DNA from: Clostridia bacterium
Lineage (GTDB): Bacteria > Bacillota > Clostridia > Oscillospirales > CAG-272
Reading direction: 5' to 3'
DNA: 64,000 nucleotides
Assembly: GCA_017398595.1 (NCBI GenBank)
Contig: JAFQFR010000056.1
Span: forward strand, 140,948-204,947
The translations under genes and the position numbers were made by a program. This document shows positions 1-10,460 of the stretch, piece by piece. Within the stretch, counting starts at the first letter, position 1; each line of letters opens with the position of its first letter. The notes under the pieces are model-generated. The model did not search any database. It saw nothing but the letters and a program-made list of their open reading frames with translations, and was not told the origin of the DNA.

Positions 1-1485
1 GCAGGAAAGATACGGCGATGCGCCGTCAAAACTGCTGCGCACGGACGTGTCGGGGCCTTCCTCGGTGAGCCCCAGCTCCTTCCACACGCCGTCCGCTTCG
101 CTGACCGCATAGGAGATGTCGAAGGACTGGTCAAGCTGCTGCACTTCCAGCGAGATCATGGTCTTGCCGTTATAGAGCTTGGTCACGCACGGCATCTGCC
201 CGCCGAAATAGGGTACCGACTGCGTATAGTTGCCGTAGGGGATCTTATTGCCGATGTATTCCTGATAGACGCGGGTGGCAACATAGTTGTTCTTGTCGCC
301 CGCCTGAATATTCGGCGTCCAGGTGTATCCGTTATCGTTTGAGACGATCATCGTCGTGCAGGTCGAACGCTTGTCTACATCAAAGCCGTACATCGTTGCA
401 TATGCGACGATACTGGTCCAGTAGATCTCGATCTGCCCATTGTCGCGCTGCCAGATATAGGGCTCCCACGCATGACCGGTATAGATCTTCTCGGGCGTAC
501 CCCAGGTGATCGTGCCGTTTGCATTTGCCTTGCCGCGGCGCATCCAAAGGCCGCTGTAATCGGGGTAATCGTGATAACCTTTGTTCGGGCGGACCGCATA
601 GACGCAGAGAATGTCACCGTTATCCAGCACGCAGGCATCCGCGCCCGTTGCACAATAGCGGTCGGTCGTACCCGCGAGCGAACCGTCGGTATAGGTGATG
701 ACCTTGTCGGCGGTGCGGTTGTCATACAAAACCTGCGGCGCTTTCCAGTTCACGCCGTCTGTACTGGTCGCATAGTAGAGGTGCGGGCCAAGGTTGCCGT
801 ACATATAGAGAAGCAGATACAGATCGTCCTTGATCTTTTTGACGCGGGGATAATATGCGTTGTCATACCGCGTATATCCCGTAACGGCAGAATTCAGATC
901 GACCGTCTCCCGGAAATTGATCTCCATGGACGCAGTCCTGTAATCATCCTCGGCATGGCTGCCCACGGTACTGTTTGTGTTCAGTGCCTTGATGGAAAGC
1001 AGCTCGGACGTCTGTGCCGTCGGCGTCGAGGGTTCTGCAGGTGCCGAGGTTGTCGTCACAGCAGGCGTGGTTGTCACAGCGGAAGTTGCCGCGGTAGTCA
1101 CCGCAGTGGTTACGGCGGAAGTTACAGTTGTTGCGGCGGTAGTCGCGGCGGTGGTTGTCGTGGTGGTCGCCGCAGTTGTCACGGTGGTCACTGCCGTCGT
1201 CTCGGGCACTGCCGTCGTCTCGGGTACTGTGGTTGTCTCGGGCGCTGCGGTTGTTTCAGGCACTGCCGTCGTCTCGGGCGCTGCTACAGTCTCGGGCGCT
1301 GCCGTCGTCGCGGGCATCGTCGTTGCCGATGTGGCTGTCACAAATGCTGTCGCAGTCTCGGAGACCGACGTTGTCACAGCGGGATCCGTATCGGCGATGG
1401 GCGCATCGGGATTCTTGCTGCAAGCCATAAGCAGCAGCGGCACGGATACAAGCGCAGCCGCCGCCAAAATCGGAAACTTTTTCAT
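1..1485 (-). CDS. Secreted sialidase-fold lipoprotein, paralogue 1 (C-terminus off window)
   Basis: Minus-strand frame of 495 codons open to base 1, so the C-terminal part is missing. The N-terminus MKKFPILAAAALVSV ends in a lipobox-like LLLMAC, indicating a membrane-anchored lipoprotein. Residues about 25-160 are a Thr/Ala/Pro/Val linker with repeated PETTAVPETTA-type units, much longer than in the other two copies. After that comes a beta-propeller with an Asp-box-like SNDNGYTWTP, closely similar to the two genes upstream. I infer an exo-acting glycan hydrolase or binding protein of the sialidase/BNR superfamily; the substrate is unknown. An extended -10 (TGCTATACT on the minus strand, about 1558-1566) lies between it and the terminator of the preceding gene, so it probably has its own promoter. 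Confidence 0.75.
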   Translation of the reverse strand, partial: MKKFPILAAAALVSVPLLLMACSKNPDAPIADTDPAVTTSVSETATAFVTATSATTMPATTAAPETVAAPETTAVPETTAAPETTTVPETTAVPETTAVTTVTTAATTTTTTAATTAATTVTSAVTTAVTTAATSAVTTTPAVTTTSAPAEPSTPTAQTSELLSIKALNTNSTVGSHAEDDYRTASMEINFRETVDLNSAVTGYTRYDNAYYPRVKKIKDDLYLLLYMYGNLGPHLYYATSTDGVNWKAPQVLYDNRTADKVITYTDGSLAGTTDRYCATGADACVLDNGDILCVYAVRPNKGYHDYPDYSGLWMRRGKANANGTITWGTPEKIYTGHAWEPYIWQRDNGQIEIYWTSIVAYATMYGFDVDKRSTCTTMIVSNDNGYTWTPNIQAGDKNNYVATRVYQEYIGNKIPYGNYTQSVPYFGGQMPCVTKLYNGKTMISLEVQQLDQSFDISYAVSEADGVWKELGLTEEGPDTSVRSSFDGASPYLSC

Positions 1486-1589
1486 ATGTATCGCTACCTC
1501 TCTGTACACATTTTGCAAATCGCACAAAAACACGTCGTCATTTCTGTGTTTTATCATAGTATAGCACAAATCGCCGCATATGGAAACAT

Positions 1590-1621
1590 AAAAAAATCGC
1601 ACCATTTCGGTGCGATTTTTT
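1590..1621 (-). terminator. Intrinsic terminator of sialidase-like paralogue 2
   Basis: Perfect stem AAAAATCGCACC / GGTGCGATTTTT with an ATTTC loop, 17 bases past the stop of the 1638-3770 gene; the A/T ends make it work in either direction. The stem core CGCACC/GGTGCG is the same as in the terminator at 3882-3915, consistent with duplication of gene plus terminator. Confidence 0.85.
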
Positions 1622-1637
1622 ACCTTGCAGTATTCGG

Positions 1638-3770
1638 TCACTCTAAAACCACAGAGGGCCAGCGCGCGGTCTCGTTTGTCGTTGCGCCTGTCAGCGTATC
1701 CATCTTGGCAGTGCCGGTATCCATGTTGGCAAGCATGGGTCTGACGGCATAAGAATCCTTGCCGACAAGACCGACCAGCGCCTTCGGAACGGCGATCTCA
1801 AAGACAGCGCCCTCGTCGGTATCGGCAGTATTGTCCACGGTTCCGAACACCTTGACAGCCGCTTTGAGATCCGTCGCGACCGTCTCGGACGTCGTACCGA
1901 TCTTCGTGATCGCGGCGGAACCATCCATGTTGATCAAAACCTGATAATAGCTCTTTGCACCGTCCGCGATCTGCACAGATACAAGATCCTTGCTCGTCAG
2001 ACAGGTATCCAGACGGGAAATCAGGAAGTATACATTTGCATCATCATGCGCGGTGCGCAGCGTGATCTGCGCCTGCGTATCGCTGCCGATAAAGAGCGCG
2101 TCGGTATTGCCTGCCCAATCATCGGTGCAGCCGTCCGCCGTGATCGCAGCTTTCGGCGCGTTGATGCGGTGGTTGAGGTAGGAATGTACGAGGTGGATGC
2201 CGTATTTTTCGCCGACCTTGCTCTGCGCTGCGGTGATGACCTCATGGCTGCCGACGATCTCGGTCGAGCCCCAGGAGCCGCGCACGCCGTCTGCCGCCAA
2301 AAATGCGCTCTTATCGACCTCGGTGCCATCGGGACTTACCATTCTGCCGTACAGCTTCGAGCTGTCTGTGTAGGTCAGATACACCTCGCCCGAGGGGAAA
2401 CGCGCCAAATACGGCGCGCCGCCGTCAAAGAGGCTTGCCATCGTGGTGGAAGGGCCCGTACCGGTGAAGCCGATCTCCTTCCATGCACCGCCGTCCTCGC
2501 TGGTCGCCAGCGAGATCGTGAAATCCAGTTTCAGATCCTGCACCTCGACCGCCAACAGCGTTTTGCCGTTGTAAAGCTGTACGGCGGAAGGCATCTGACC
2601 GCCGAAATACGGCACTGCCTCGGTGTAGTTGCCTTGCGGCACCTTATTGCCGATCGCCTGCTGGAAGATACGCGTCGCCACATAGCTCTCTGCCCCCGGC
2701 TGAATGTCGGGCGTCCAGGTCTTGCCGTTATCCTTGGAAACGATCATGGTCGTGCAAGTCGAACGCTTGTCTTCGTCAAAGCCGTACTTTTCGATATGAC
2801 CGACGATGCTCGACCAATACACCTCGACCTGACCGTCGGGACGCTGCCGGATGAACGGCTCCCAGCACTGTCCGGTATAGATCTTCTGCTCCAGCGACCA
2901 GGTGATCCTGCCGTATGCGTCTACCTTGCCGCGGCGCATCCAGATACCGCTCATCTCGGTGTACTCCTGATAGCCCTTGTTCGGGCGAACCGAATATACG
3001 CAGAGGATCTCGCCGTTATCCAGCACGCAGGCATCGGCATTCACCGCGTAATAGCGGTCTTCGGTACCCGTAAGCGAACCGTCGGTGTATGTAAACTTAT
3101 GATCCGCCGAGTTCCAGAATACCTGCGGCGAGCTCCAGTTCTGCGAATCGGTACTGGTCGTCCAATACAAGTGCTGACCGTACTGACCGTACATGAAGAA
3201 CATCACATACAGATCGTCGTTGACCTTTTTGATGCGGGGGTACCACGCCTTGTCGTAGCGGGCGGAACCCGTGTTATCCGAGCGCAGATCCACCGTTTCG
3301 CGGTAGTTGATCTCGAGCGATGCGGTTTTATAGTCGTCCTTTACATGGCTGCCGTCCGAGCTGTTCGTATTCAGCTCCTTGATGGAGAGCAGCTCCGTCG
3401 TGCCGCTGCTCGGCACGTTCGCTGCTGTCTGTGCGGTCGTTACAGCGGGAGCCGTTGTCGCGGAAGTTACTTCCGTAGCCGCAGACGCAGCCGTTGTGAC
3501 AGCCGAAGATGCGGTTGTAGTCGCGGGTGCTGTCGCAACCTCCGGCGCTGTGGTTTCCGGCGCTTTCGCAGTCGTGTCCGATACCGCGGTCGTCACCGAC
3601 GTCTCGGTCGTACTCGGTGCCGCAGTCGTTACGGGGGTATCCGCCGTGGTCGGTGCTGCTGTCGTGACCGACGCAGTCGTCTCGTCGGGCTTTTTGCCAT
3701 CGCAGGCGGCAAGCGCAAGCGCCATGACAACGGCACTTGCCGCCGCTAAGAAACGTATGCTTTTTCCCAT
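1638..3770 (-). CDS. Secreted sialidase-fold lipoprotein with CBM9-like domain, paralogue 2
   Basis: 710 aa. Signal peptide MGKSIRFLAAASAVVMALALAAC gives a lipobox LAAC at about residues 20-23. Residues 25-130 are a Thr/Ala/Val-rich linker. From about 130 to 500 is a propeller with one clear Asp-box (SKDNGKTWTP), as in sialidases. The last 170 residues (starting near ITADGCTDDWAGNTDALF) look like a family 9 carbohydrate-binding/DOMON-like module. The start is set by GAGGAGAATGTAGA-ATG. An extended -10 (TGCTACAAT, near 3850-3858) suggests a separate promoter. It is one of three tandem copies; I infer host- or diet-glycan degradation at the cell surface. The catalytic residues are not certain, so it could also be a lectin-like binder. 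Confidence 0.8.
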   Translation of the reverse strand: MGKSIRFLAAASAVVMALALAACDGKKPDETTASVTTAAPTTADTPVTTAAPSTTETSVTTAVSDTTAKAPETTAPEVATAPATTTASSAVTTAASAATEVTSATTAPAVTTAQTAANVPSSGTTELLSIKELNTNSSDGSHVKDDYKTASLEINYRETVDLRSDNTGSARYDKAWYPRIKKVNDDLYVMFFMYGQYGQHLYWTTSTDSQNWSSPQVFWNSADHKFTYTDGSLTGTEDRYYAVNADACVLDNGEILCVYSVRPNKGYQEYTEMSGIWMRRGKVDAYGRITWSLEQKIYTGQCWEPFIRQRPDGQVEVYWSSIVGHIEKYGFDEDKRSTCTTMIVSKDNGKTWTPDIQPGAESYVATRIFQQAIGNKVPQGNYTEAVPYFGGQMPSAVQLYNGKTLLAVEVQDLKLDFTISLATSEDGGAWKEIGFTGTGPSTTMASLFDGGAPYLARFPSGEVYLTYTDSSKLYGRMVSPDGTEVDKSAFLAADGVRGSWGSTEIVGSHEVITAAQSKVGEKYGIHLVHSYLNHRINAPKAAITADGCTDDWAGNTDALFIGSDTQAQITLRTAHDDANVYFLISRLDTCLTSKDLVSVQIADGAKSYYQVLINMDGSAAITKIGTTSETVATDLKAAVKVFGTVDNTADTDEGAVFEIAVPKALVGLVGKDSYAVRPMLANMDTGTAKMDTLTGATTNETARWPSVVLE

Positions 3771-3881
3771 TCTACATTCTCCTCATCTTGTTTTCGCTTT
3801 TCTCCGATCGCGCCCATTTTCCAAAGTCGGCGCGAGAGCGGATATTTTTATTGTAGCATATCCCGTTTCCGCCGTAAATTC

Positions 3882-3915
3882 AAAAATCGCACCGTATTCA
3901 CGGTGCGATTTTTGA
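3882..3915 (-). terminator. Intrinsic terminator of sialidase-like paralogue 3
   Basis: Stem CAAAAATCGCACCG / CGGTGCGATTTTTG with a TATTCA loop, 14 bases past the stop of the 3929-5857 gene. Confidence 0.85.
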
Positions 3916-3928
3916 ATATTCAGAATAA

Positions 3929-5857
3929 TCAGTCCAAAACGATCGAAGGCCAGAGTGTGGTATTGTTTGCGTTAACGCCCGTCAAGGAATCGGTGATCTT
4001 GGTATCGCCGTCGGTATTGACGAGCTCGGGACGAACCTGCAGAGCGCTCTTGCCGCTCAGACCGACAGCCGACTTCGGCACGGCGATCTCAAAAACAGCA
4101 CCCTCGTCGGTATCGCTGTTGTCATCCACGGTTCCGAACACCTTGACAACCGATGCGACCTCCACATCCTGCTTCTTCGCAAAGCCGCCCTCAACATACG
4201 AGAGCGTAGCGGTGCCGTCCATGTTGACCGTGATGCGGTAATAGGTCTTTTCGCTCGCCGCGATACGAATTGTTGTGGTATCATCCGACATCAGGCATCT
4301 GTCCAGACGGGAGATCAGGAAGTAAACATTCTCATCGTCGTGTGCGGTGCGCAGCGTGATCTGTGCCTGCGAATCGCTGCCGACGAAGAGCGCATCGGTA
4401 TTGCCCTCCCAGTCGTCGGTATAGCCGTCCACTTTGATGGTGGCTTTCGGCGCATTGGTACGGTGGTTCAGATAGGAATGCGTCAGCTGAACACCGTACA
4501 GTTCACCGACCTTGTTATGTGCAACATTCAGCATCTCGTGGCTGCTGAGCAGTTCGCAGGAACCCCATACGCCGAAGGTACCGGGAGCCGCAAGCTGTCC
4601 GACCTCTGCGACCTCGCTGCCGTCGGGAGCACCGAGCTTATACTTCAGGATCTTCTCGTCGCCGTAGGTCATGTAGACCTCGCCCGAGGGGAAGCATGCC
4701 AGATACGGCGAAGCACCGTCGAAGCTGCTGCGCACAGAGGTATCGGGACCTTCTTCGAGAAGTCCGAGCTCCTTCCATACGCCGTTCTCTTCACTGACCG
4801 CATAGGAAACATCAAAGGTCTGGTCAAGATGATGTGCCTCCAGCGAGATCATCAGCTTACCGTTGTAGAGCTGTGTTACGCAGGGCATCTGTCCGGTGAA
4901 ATACGGTACTGCCTCGGTATAGTCGCCGAACGGTACCTTTCTGCCGATGGATTCCTGATATACGCGGGTGGCAACATAGTTGTTCGTATCGCCCGCCTGA
5001 ATGTCCGGCGTCCAGGTCTCACCTCTGTCGTTGGAAGTGATCAGCATGGTACAGCTCGAGCGCTTTTCCTCGTCAAAGCCGTACATCGTAGCGTATGCAA
5101 CGATACTGGTCCAGTAGATCTCGACCTGACCGCTGTCATCCTGGCGGATGTAAGGCTCCCATGCATGTCCGGTATAGATCTTCTCGGGCTCCGACCACTC
5201 GATCAGACCTTTGTCACCTTTCACCGTGCCGCGGGTCATCCAAAGACCGCTGTAGTCGGGATAGTCATGATAGCCTTTGTTCGGACGGACGGCATAGACG
5301 CAAAGGATCTCGCCGTTATCCAGCACGCAGGCATCCGCATTGACCGCGCAATAGCGGTCGGTCGTGCCCGCGAGCGGTCCGTCGGTGTAGGTGATGACCT
5401 TGTCGGCATCTTTGTTATTATACAATATCTGCGGAGGATTCCATCTTACACAGTCGGTGCTGGTCGCCCAGTAGAGATGCGGACCGAGGTTGCCGTACAT
5501 AAAGAGGAGAAGATAGAGATTATCGTTGATCTTTTTGACACGGGGATAATATGCGTTGTCATAGTAGTTAAATCCCGTGTTGGAAGAACGCAGATCGACC
5601 GTCTCACGGAAGTTGATCTCCATGGAAGCCGTCTTATAATCGTCCTCGGCATGGCTGCCGAGCTCACTATTGGTATTCAGCTCCTTGATCGAAAGCAATT
5701 CGGTTACCCCTTCCTCAACAGGCTCTTCGGTCGTGACTGCGGGCGTCGAAGCATCCGTCGATGTCTCCGGCGGCGTTGTCGTGCCGGTGCAGGCCGCCAT
5801 CGGAACCAGCATCAATCCCGAAAGCAGGGCTGCCAATATGCGAATTCTTTTGTTCAT
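3929..5857 (-). CDS. Secreted sialidase-fold lipoprotein with CBM9-like domain, paralogue 3
   Basis: 642 aa from the ATG at 5857, chosen because CGGAGGGAAAT precedes it and MNKRIRILAALLSGLMLVPMAAC is a good lipoprotein signal; the frame stays open further upstream without signals. The linker here is short (about residues 25-45). The propeller contains the Asp-box SNDRGETWTP and shares long blocks such as DACVLDNGEILCVYAVRPNKGYH with its neighbours; the C-terminal module (from about KVDGYTDDWEGNTDALF) resembles CBM9. A promoter-like pair lies at 5991-6019, upstream of a terminator hairpin at 5921-5954 that would sit in its leader. Confidence 0.8.
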   Translation of the reverse strand: MNKRIRILAALLSGLMLVPMAACTGTTTPPETSTDASTPAVTTEEPVEEGVTELLSIKELNTNSELGSHAEDDYKTASMEINFRETVDLRSSNTGFNYYDNAYYPRVKKINDNLYLLLFMYGNLGPHLYWATSTDCVRWNPPQILYNNKDADKVITYTDGPLAGTTDRYCAVNADACVLDNGEILCVYAVRPNKGYHDYPDYSGLWMTRGTVKGDKGLIEWSEPEKIYTGHAWEPYIRQDDSGQVEIYWTSIVAYATMYGFDEEKRSSCTMLITSNDRGETWTPDIQAGDTNNYVATRVYQESIGRKVPFGDYTEAVPYFTGQMPCVTQLYNGKLMISLEAHHLDQTFDVSYAVSEENGVWKELGLLEEGPDTSVRSSFDGASPYLACFPSGEVYMTYGDEKILKYKLGAPDGSEVAEVGQLAAPGTFGVWGSCELLSSHEMLNVAHNKVGELYGVQLTHSYLNHRTNAPKATIKVDGYTDDWEGNTDALFVGSDSQAQITLRTAHDDENVYFLISRLDRCLMSDDTTTIRIAASEKTYYRITVNMDGTATLSYVEGGFAKKQDVEVASVVKVFGTVDDNSDTDEGAVFEIAVPKSAVGLSGKSALQVRPELVNTDGDTKITDSLTGVNANNTTLWPSIVLD

Positions 5858-5920
5858 ATTTCCCTCCGAAATAATTGAATTTGCGGTAGCACTTCGCCTT
5901 GACCGCCTAAGCGCGGCAAA

Positions 5921-5954
5921 GCAAAAAGAGCCCGCGGCAAAAACCACGGGCTCT
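5921..5954 (-). terminator. Terminator hairpin between dacF-like gene and sialidase-like paralogue 3
   Basis: Read on the minus strand: AGAGCCCGTGG, loop TTTTTG, CCGCGGGCTCT, then TTTTGC. It lies 119 bases past the dacF-like stop and downstream of the promoter candidate at 5991-6019, so it could be either the dacF-like terminator or a leader attenuator. Confidence 0.7.
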
Positions 5955-5990
5955 GTGCAGGTTGCATATGTTTGGTTTTTCCCTATTCTT

Positions 5991-6019
5991 AGAATACAGA
6001 AAAATAAACAAATTTGCAA
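5991..6019 (-). promoter_or_regulatory. Promoter candidate for sialidase-like paralogue 3
   Basis: On the minus strand TTGCAA (6014-6019), 17-base spacer, TATTCT (5991-5996). The predicted transcript starts near 5984 and would run through the hairpin at 5921-5954 before reaching the start codon at 5857. Confidence 0.5.
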
Positions 6020-6072
6020 TATCAATTTCAGTGCAAACCTTTACATCTGATTTACCTTGCCGCCCCCGGCAG

Positions 6073-7176
6073 TCAAGCCTGCGGCAGATATTTCTTGTAA
6101 ATGTCGATCGCATCGTAAACCGGCGCATACGTTCCCGATGCGGATGCCGTCACCAGTATGTACCGTGCGCCGTCCGGGGTCTCTGCCACCGAGACCAGAC
6201 ACTGTCCCGCCTCGGGCGTGTATCCGGTCTTACCCGCGATCACGGTACAGTTGCCCGCCTCGTTACCGTACATGCGACTGAAGGTCGTACTGGTCAGCAG
6301 AATGCCGTTCGGATGCTGCTCGGTTGCCGCAGTGGTATACTGATAGGTAGACAGGATCTCGGCGATCAGCGGGATCTGCATGGCATATTCCATAATGATG
6401 GCGATCTCCTGCGGCGTGGAATAATGATCGCGGTCGTGCAGACCGCTGGCATTCACAAAATGCGTATCCGTCAGCCCCATGTCGGCAGCCTTCCGGTTCA
6501 TCAGCTCGGCAAATACTTCCTCCGAGCCCGCCACCTTGATGGCAATCGCCGTGGTCGCATCCGCACCCGAGGGCAGCGCCACACCGTAGAGAATATCGCG
6601 CATGGAAACGCTCTCGCCCGCAAGGAAGCCGGCAACGCTTGCGCCCGCCTCATACGCGGGGTCGGTAATGGTATAATCAAAGGTAAACAGCTCGTCGAGG
6701 TCGGTAATATGCTCTGCCGCCACGATCAGCGTCATCACCTTGGTCATCGACGCGGGATAGATCCGCTCGTTTCCGTTTTTGGAAGCGACGACCTCGTTTT
6801 TTGCCGTGTCGATCAGGATCGCATATCCGCTGTTGATATTCGTGATGCTCTGCGTCTGCGCGGTGCTTGCCGCATGGTCGATCTTCGGCTCGTCGATCGG
6901 CTGGATCGCTGTCGCCGCCGCCTCGGCAATTTCTTTCCATTTGCGCTGCTCGGCAAGCTGCGACTCAAGCGCGGCGATCGCCTTCGCATTTTCGTTGCTG
7001 CGGTAGTGCATCACGGCGAACATGCCCAGCAGCACGGTGAGCGACAACAAAAGAACGATCACAAGCAGCGCGACCGTTTTCGTGTAGGTAACCGCCTTTT
7101 TCTGCGAGAGCGGCTTTATGTATGTCTGCTCCGAGGCAGAGGCATTGCCACGCTCGGAAGGTTTCATCTGTGTCAT
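6073..7176 (-). CDS. D-alanyl-D-alanine carboxypeptidase (DacF-like, S11 family)
   Basis: 367 aa. Cytoplasmic N-terminus, one transmembrane segment (about residues 33-56), a short coiled-coil-like stretch rich in Ala/Glu, then a peptidase S11 domain. The active-site SxxK is S143-M-T-K146 and the KTG box is K316-T-G. The usual SxN motif is replaced by S203-G-A-D. It trims the terminal D-Ala from peptidoglycan stem peptides outside the membrane. The start at 7176 follows AGGAGATCCT; the frame is open further upstream but lacks a ribosome site. It is divergent from yajC. Confidence 0.85.
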   Translation of the reverse strand: MTQMKPSERGNASASEQTYIKPLSQKKAVTYTKTVALLVIVLLLSLTVLLGMFAVMHYRSNENAKAIAALESQLAEQRKWKEIAEAAATAIQPIDEPKIDHAASTAQTQSITNINSGYAILIDTAKNEVVASKNGNERIYPASMTKVMTLIVAAEHITDLDELFTFDYTITDPAYEAGASVAGFLAGESVSMRDILYGVALPSGADATTAIAIKVAGSEEVFAELMNRKAADMGLTDTHFVNASGLHDRDHYSTPQEIAIIMEYAMQIPLIAEILSTYQYTTAATEQHPNGILLTSTTFSRMYGNEAGNCTVIAGKTGYTPEAGQCLVSVAETPDGARYILVTASASGTYAPVYDAIDIYKKYLPQA

Positions 7177-7268
7177 AGGATCTCCTATATCGGAATCATA
7201 TTTCATATTCTGCCATTTATTATACCACAGCACAGCATATATTGCAAGAGCGGTCTGCAAAAAAAGAC

Positions 7269-7297
7269 TTGCATTTGCCTATGCGGTATAGTATAAT
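7269..7297 (+). promoter_or_regulatory. Sigma-A promoter of yajC
   Basis: TTGCAT (7269-7274), 17-base spacer, TATAAT (7292-7297), 32 bases before the yajC start codon. Confidence 0.75.
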
Positions 7298-7329
7298 GTT
7301 ATCAATATCTCAAAAGCATGGAGGTCAAA

Positions 7330-7677
7330 ATGCTTAATTTCTTCTTAGATGCAACTACCGGTGCAACCAACAGCGGCAGCGGACTCGTATCCATCATCAT
7401 GCTCGTTGTCATGTTCGCAGTACTCTACTTCCTGATGATCCGTCCCCAGAAAAAGCAGGAAAAGGAAGCGCAGAATATGCGCGACAACCTTTCGGTAGGT
7501 GATGAGATCACCACCATCGGCGGTATCATCGGCGAGATCGTTTCGATCAAGGACGAGACCGTTACCATCGAGACCAGCAAGGCAGGCACCAAGATCCGCT
7601 TCCTCAAGAGCGCCATCCGCAGCGTGGATGTCAGCGCAGCCGACAAGAAAAAGGCAGCAGAGGGCAAAGCGGAGTAA
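7330..7677 (+). CDS. yajC: Preprotein translocase subunit YajC
   Basis: 115 aa from the ATG at 7330; an earlier ATG at 7318 is in frame, but GGAGGT lies just after it and fits the second start. Short N-terminus, one membrane helix (VSIIMLVVMFAVLYFLMIRPQ), then the family hallmark RPQKKQEKE and a small cytoplasmic domain with the GDEITTIGGIIGEIV block. YajC associates with SecDF at the Sec translocon. secD and secF are not next to it here. It is monocistronic: own promoter and a terminator at 7695. Confidence 0.92.
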   Translation: MLNFFLDATTGATNSGSGLVSIIMLVVMFAVLYFLMIRPQKKQEKEAQNMRDNLSVGDEITTIGGIIGEIVSIKDETVTIETSKAGTKIRFLKSAIRSVDVSAADKKKAAEGKAE

Positions 7678-7694
7678 TTCGCAGCAAAAAAACG

Positions 7695-7722
7695 AAAAGC
7701 GCTTCTTCGGAAGCGCTTTTTT
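7695..7722. terminator. Bidirectional terminator between yajC and atpC
   Basis: AAAAGCGCTTC, loop TTCG-type, GAAGCGCTTTTTT. The T tract serves yajC; on the other strand TTTTCGTTTTTTT follows, serving the convergent atp operon. Confidence 0.85.
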
Positions 7723-7726
7723 GTAC

Positions 7727-7754
7727 CTGTCGAAAAACCTTGGTTTTTCGACAG
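7727..7754. repeat. 28-base perfect palindrome, copy A
   Basis: 13-base arms (CTGTCGAAAAACC and its complement) around TT. The identical 28 bases recur at 59581-59608 and a degenerate copy lies at 29338-29366. All three sit at gene 3' ends beside terminators. Confidence 0.85.
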
Positions 7755-7761
7755 CCTTTTT

Positions 7762-9560
<1,799 letters not shown>

Positions 9561-10460
9561 CTATACCCCATTTTGCGATTTTTTCCTCTGCGCCTGCGCG
9601 CCCGAGGAAACCTCGGTGATCGACATCGTGATCGCACTCTGTCTGACTCTGTTATACTGTACCGACAGCTCTTTGAGGAGCTTGTCGGCATTTCGGTTTG
9701 CACCGTCCATCGCCGTCATTCTCGCCTGCTGTTCGCTGCAAAAACTATCGACGAGGGCACTGTAAATGTATCCCGAAATGTAGCTTTGCATGATGCTGTC
9801 GAGCACTGCCGATACCGAAGGCGTAAACTCAAACGGTACGGCAACCGTCTTTTCGTTCTCGGGCGTGCGGAACTGATCCTTGTGGAACGGGATCAGACGC
9901 ACATACTTGCTCTCGGTCTCAAATCCGTTTTTGAGGTCGGTGTAGATCAACAGGATCTTGGACACCGAGCCCGAAAGGAATTCGGACAGCAGCACATCGC
10001 AGATCTCTCGCGCTCTGTGCATGGTCGGATTCTGCGCCGTGTACAAAAAGCTGCGCTCGATCGGGATGTTCTTCTGCGAGAAATAATGTCTGCCGTACTC
10101 GCCGACCACAAAGAGCTTGGTATCCGGGTGCTCGGCAAGCAGCCTGTTTGCCGCTTTGATCACGTTCTGGTTATACGCACCCGCAAGACCCTTATCCGCC
10201 GTAATGACCAGGCACGCAAACGTGCCGTCGGTATGCTCGGGCGCGTCATCGGGATAAAAATACTTGCTCTCGACGTCACCCGCCTTGCGGAAGATCCGCT
10301 TGATCTCTCCCTGCAGCGCGTTGAAATACGGGCGGGTCTTGTCCAGCTCCGCCTTTGCCTTGCTCATTTTGGCAGAAGAGATCAGGTACATCGCCTTGGT
10401 GATCTTCTGCGTTTCCTTGATACCGTTTATGCGGTCTTTTATTTCCTTAGCATTAGCCAT
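9561..10460 (-). CDS. atpG: ATP synthase F1 gamma subunit
   Basis: 299 aa. Starts with the conserved N-terminal helix (KEIKDRINGIKETQKITKAMYLISSAKM) and ends with the partner helix (ALVDSFCSEQQARMTAMDGANRNADKLL...). The middle has CLVITADKGLAGAYNQN, as in the family. It forms the rotating shaft. Its start overlaps the end of the delta-alpha fusion gene by 8 bases; AGGTGATATAG precedes the ATG. Confidence 0.95.
   Translation of the reverse strand: MANAKEIKDRINGIKETQKITKAMYLISSAKMSKAKAELDKTRPYFNALQGEIKRIFRKAGDVESKYFYPDDAPEHTDGTFACLVITADKGLAGAYNQNVIKAANRLLAEHPDTKLFVVGEYGRHYFSQKNIPIERSFLYTAQNPTMHRAREICDVLLSEFLSGSVSKILLIYTDLKNGFETESKYVRLIPFHKDQFRTPENEKTVAVPFEFTPSVSAVLDSIMQSYISGYIYSALVDSFCSEQQARMTAMDGANRNADKLLKELSVQYNRVRQSAITMSITEVSSGAQAQRKKSQNGV

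Noticed and set aside
2046-3749. Long plus-strand frames opposite the sialidase-like genes (also 472-1752 and 4340-5878)
   Set aside because: Arg/His/Gly-rich translations typical of antisense shadows; the minus strand gives three homologous lipoproteins.
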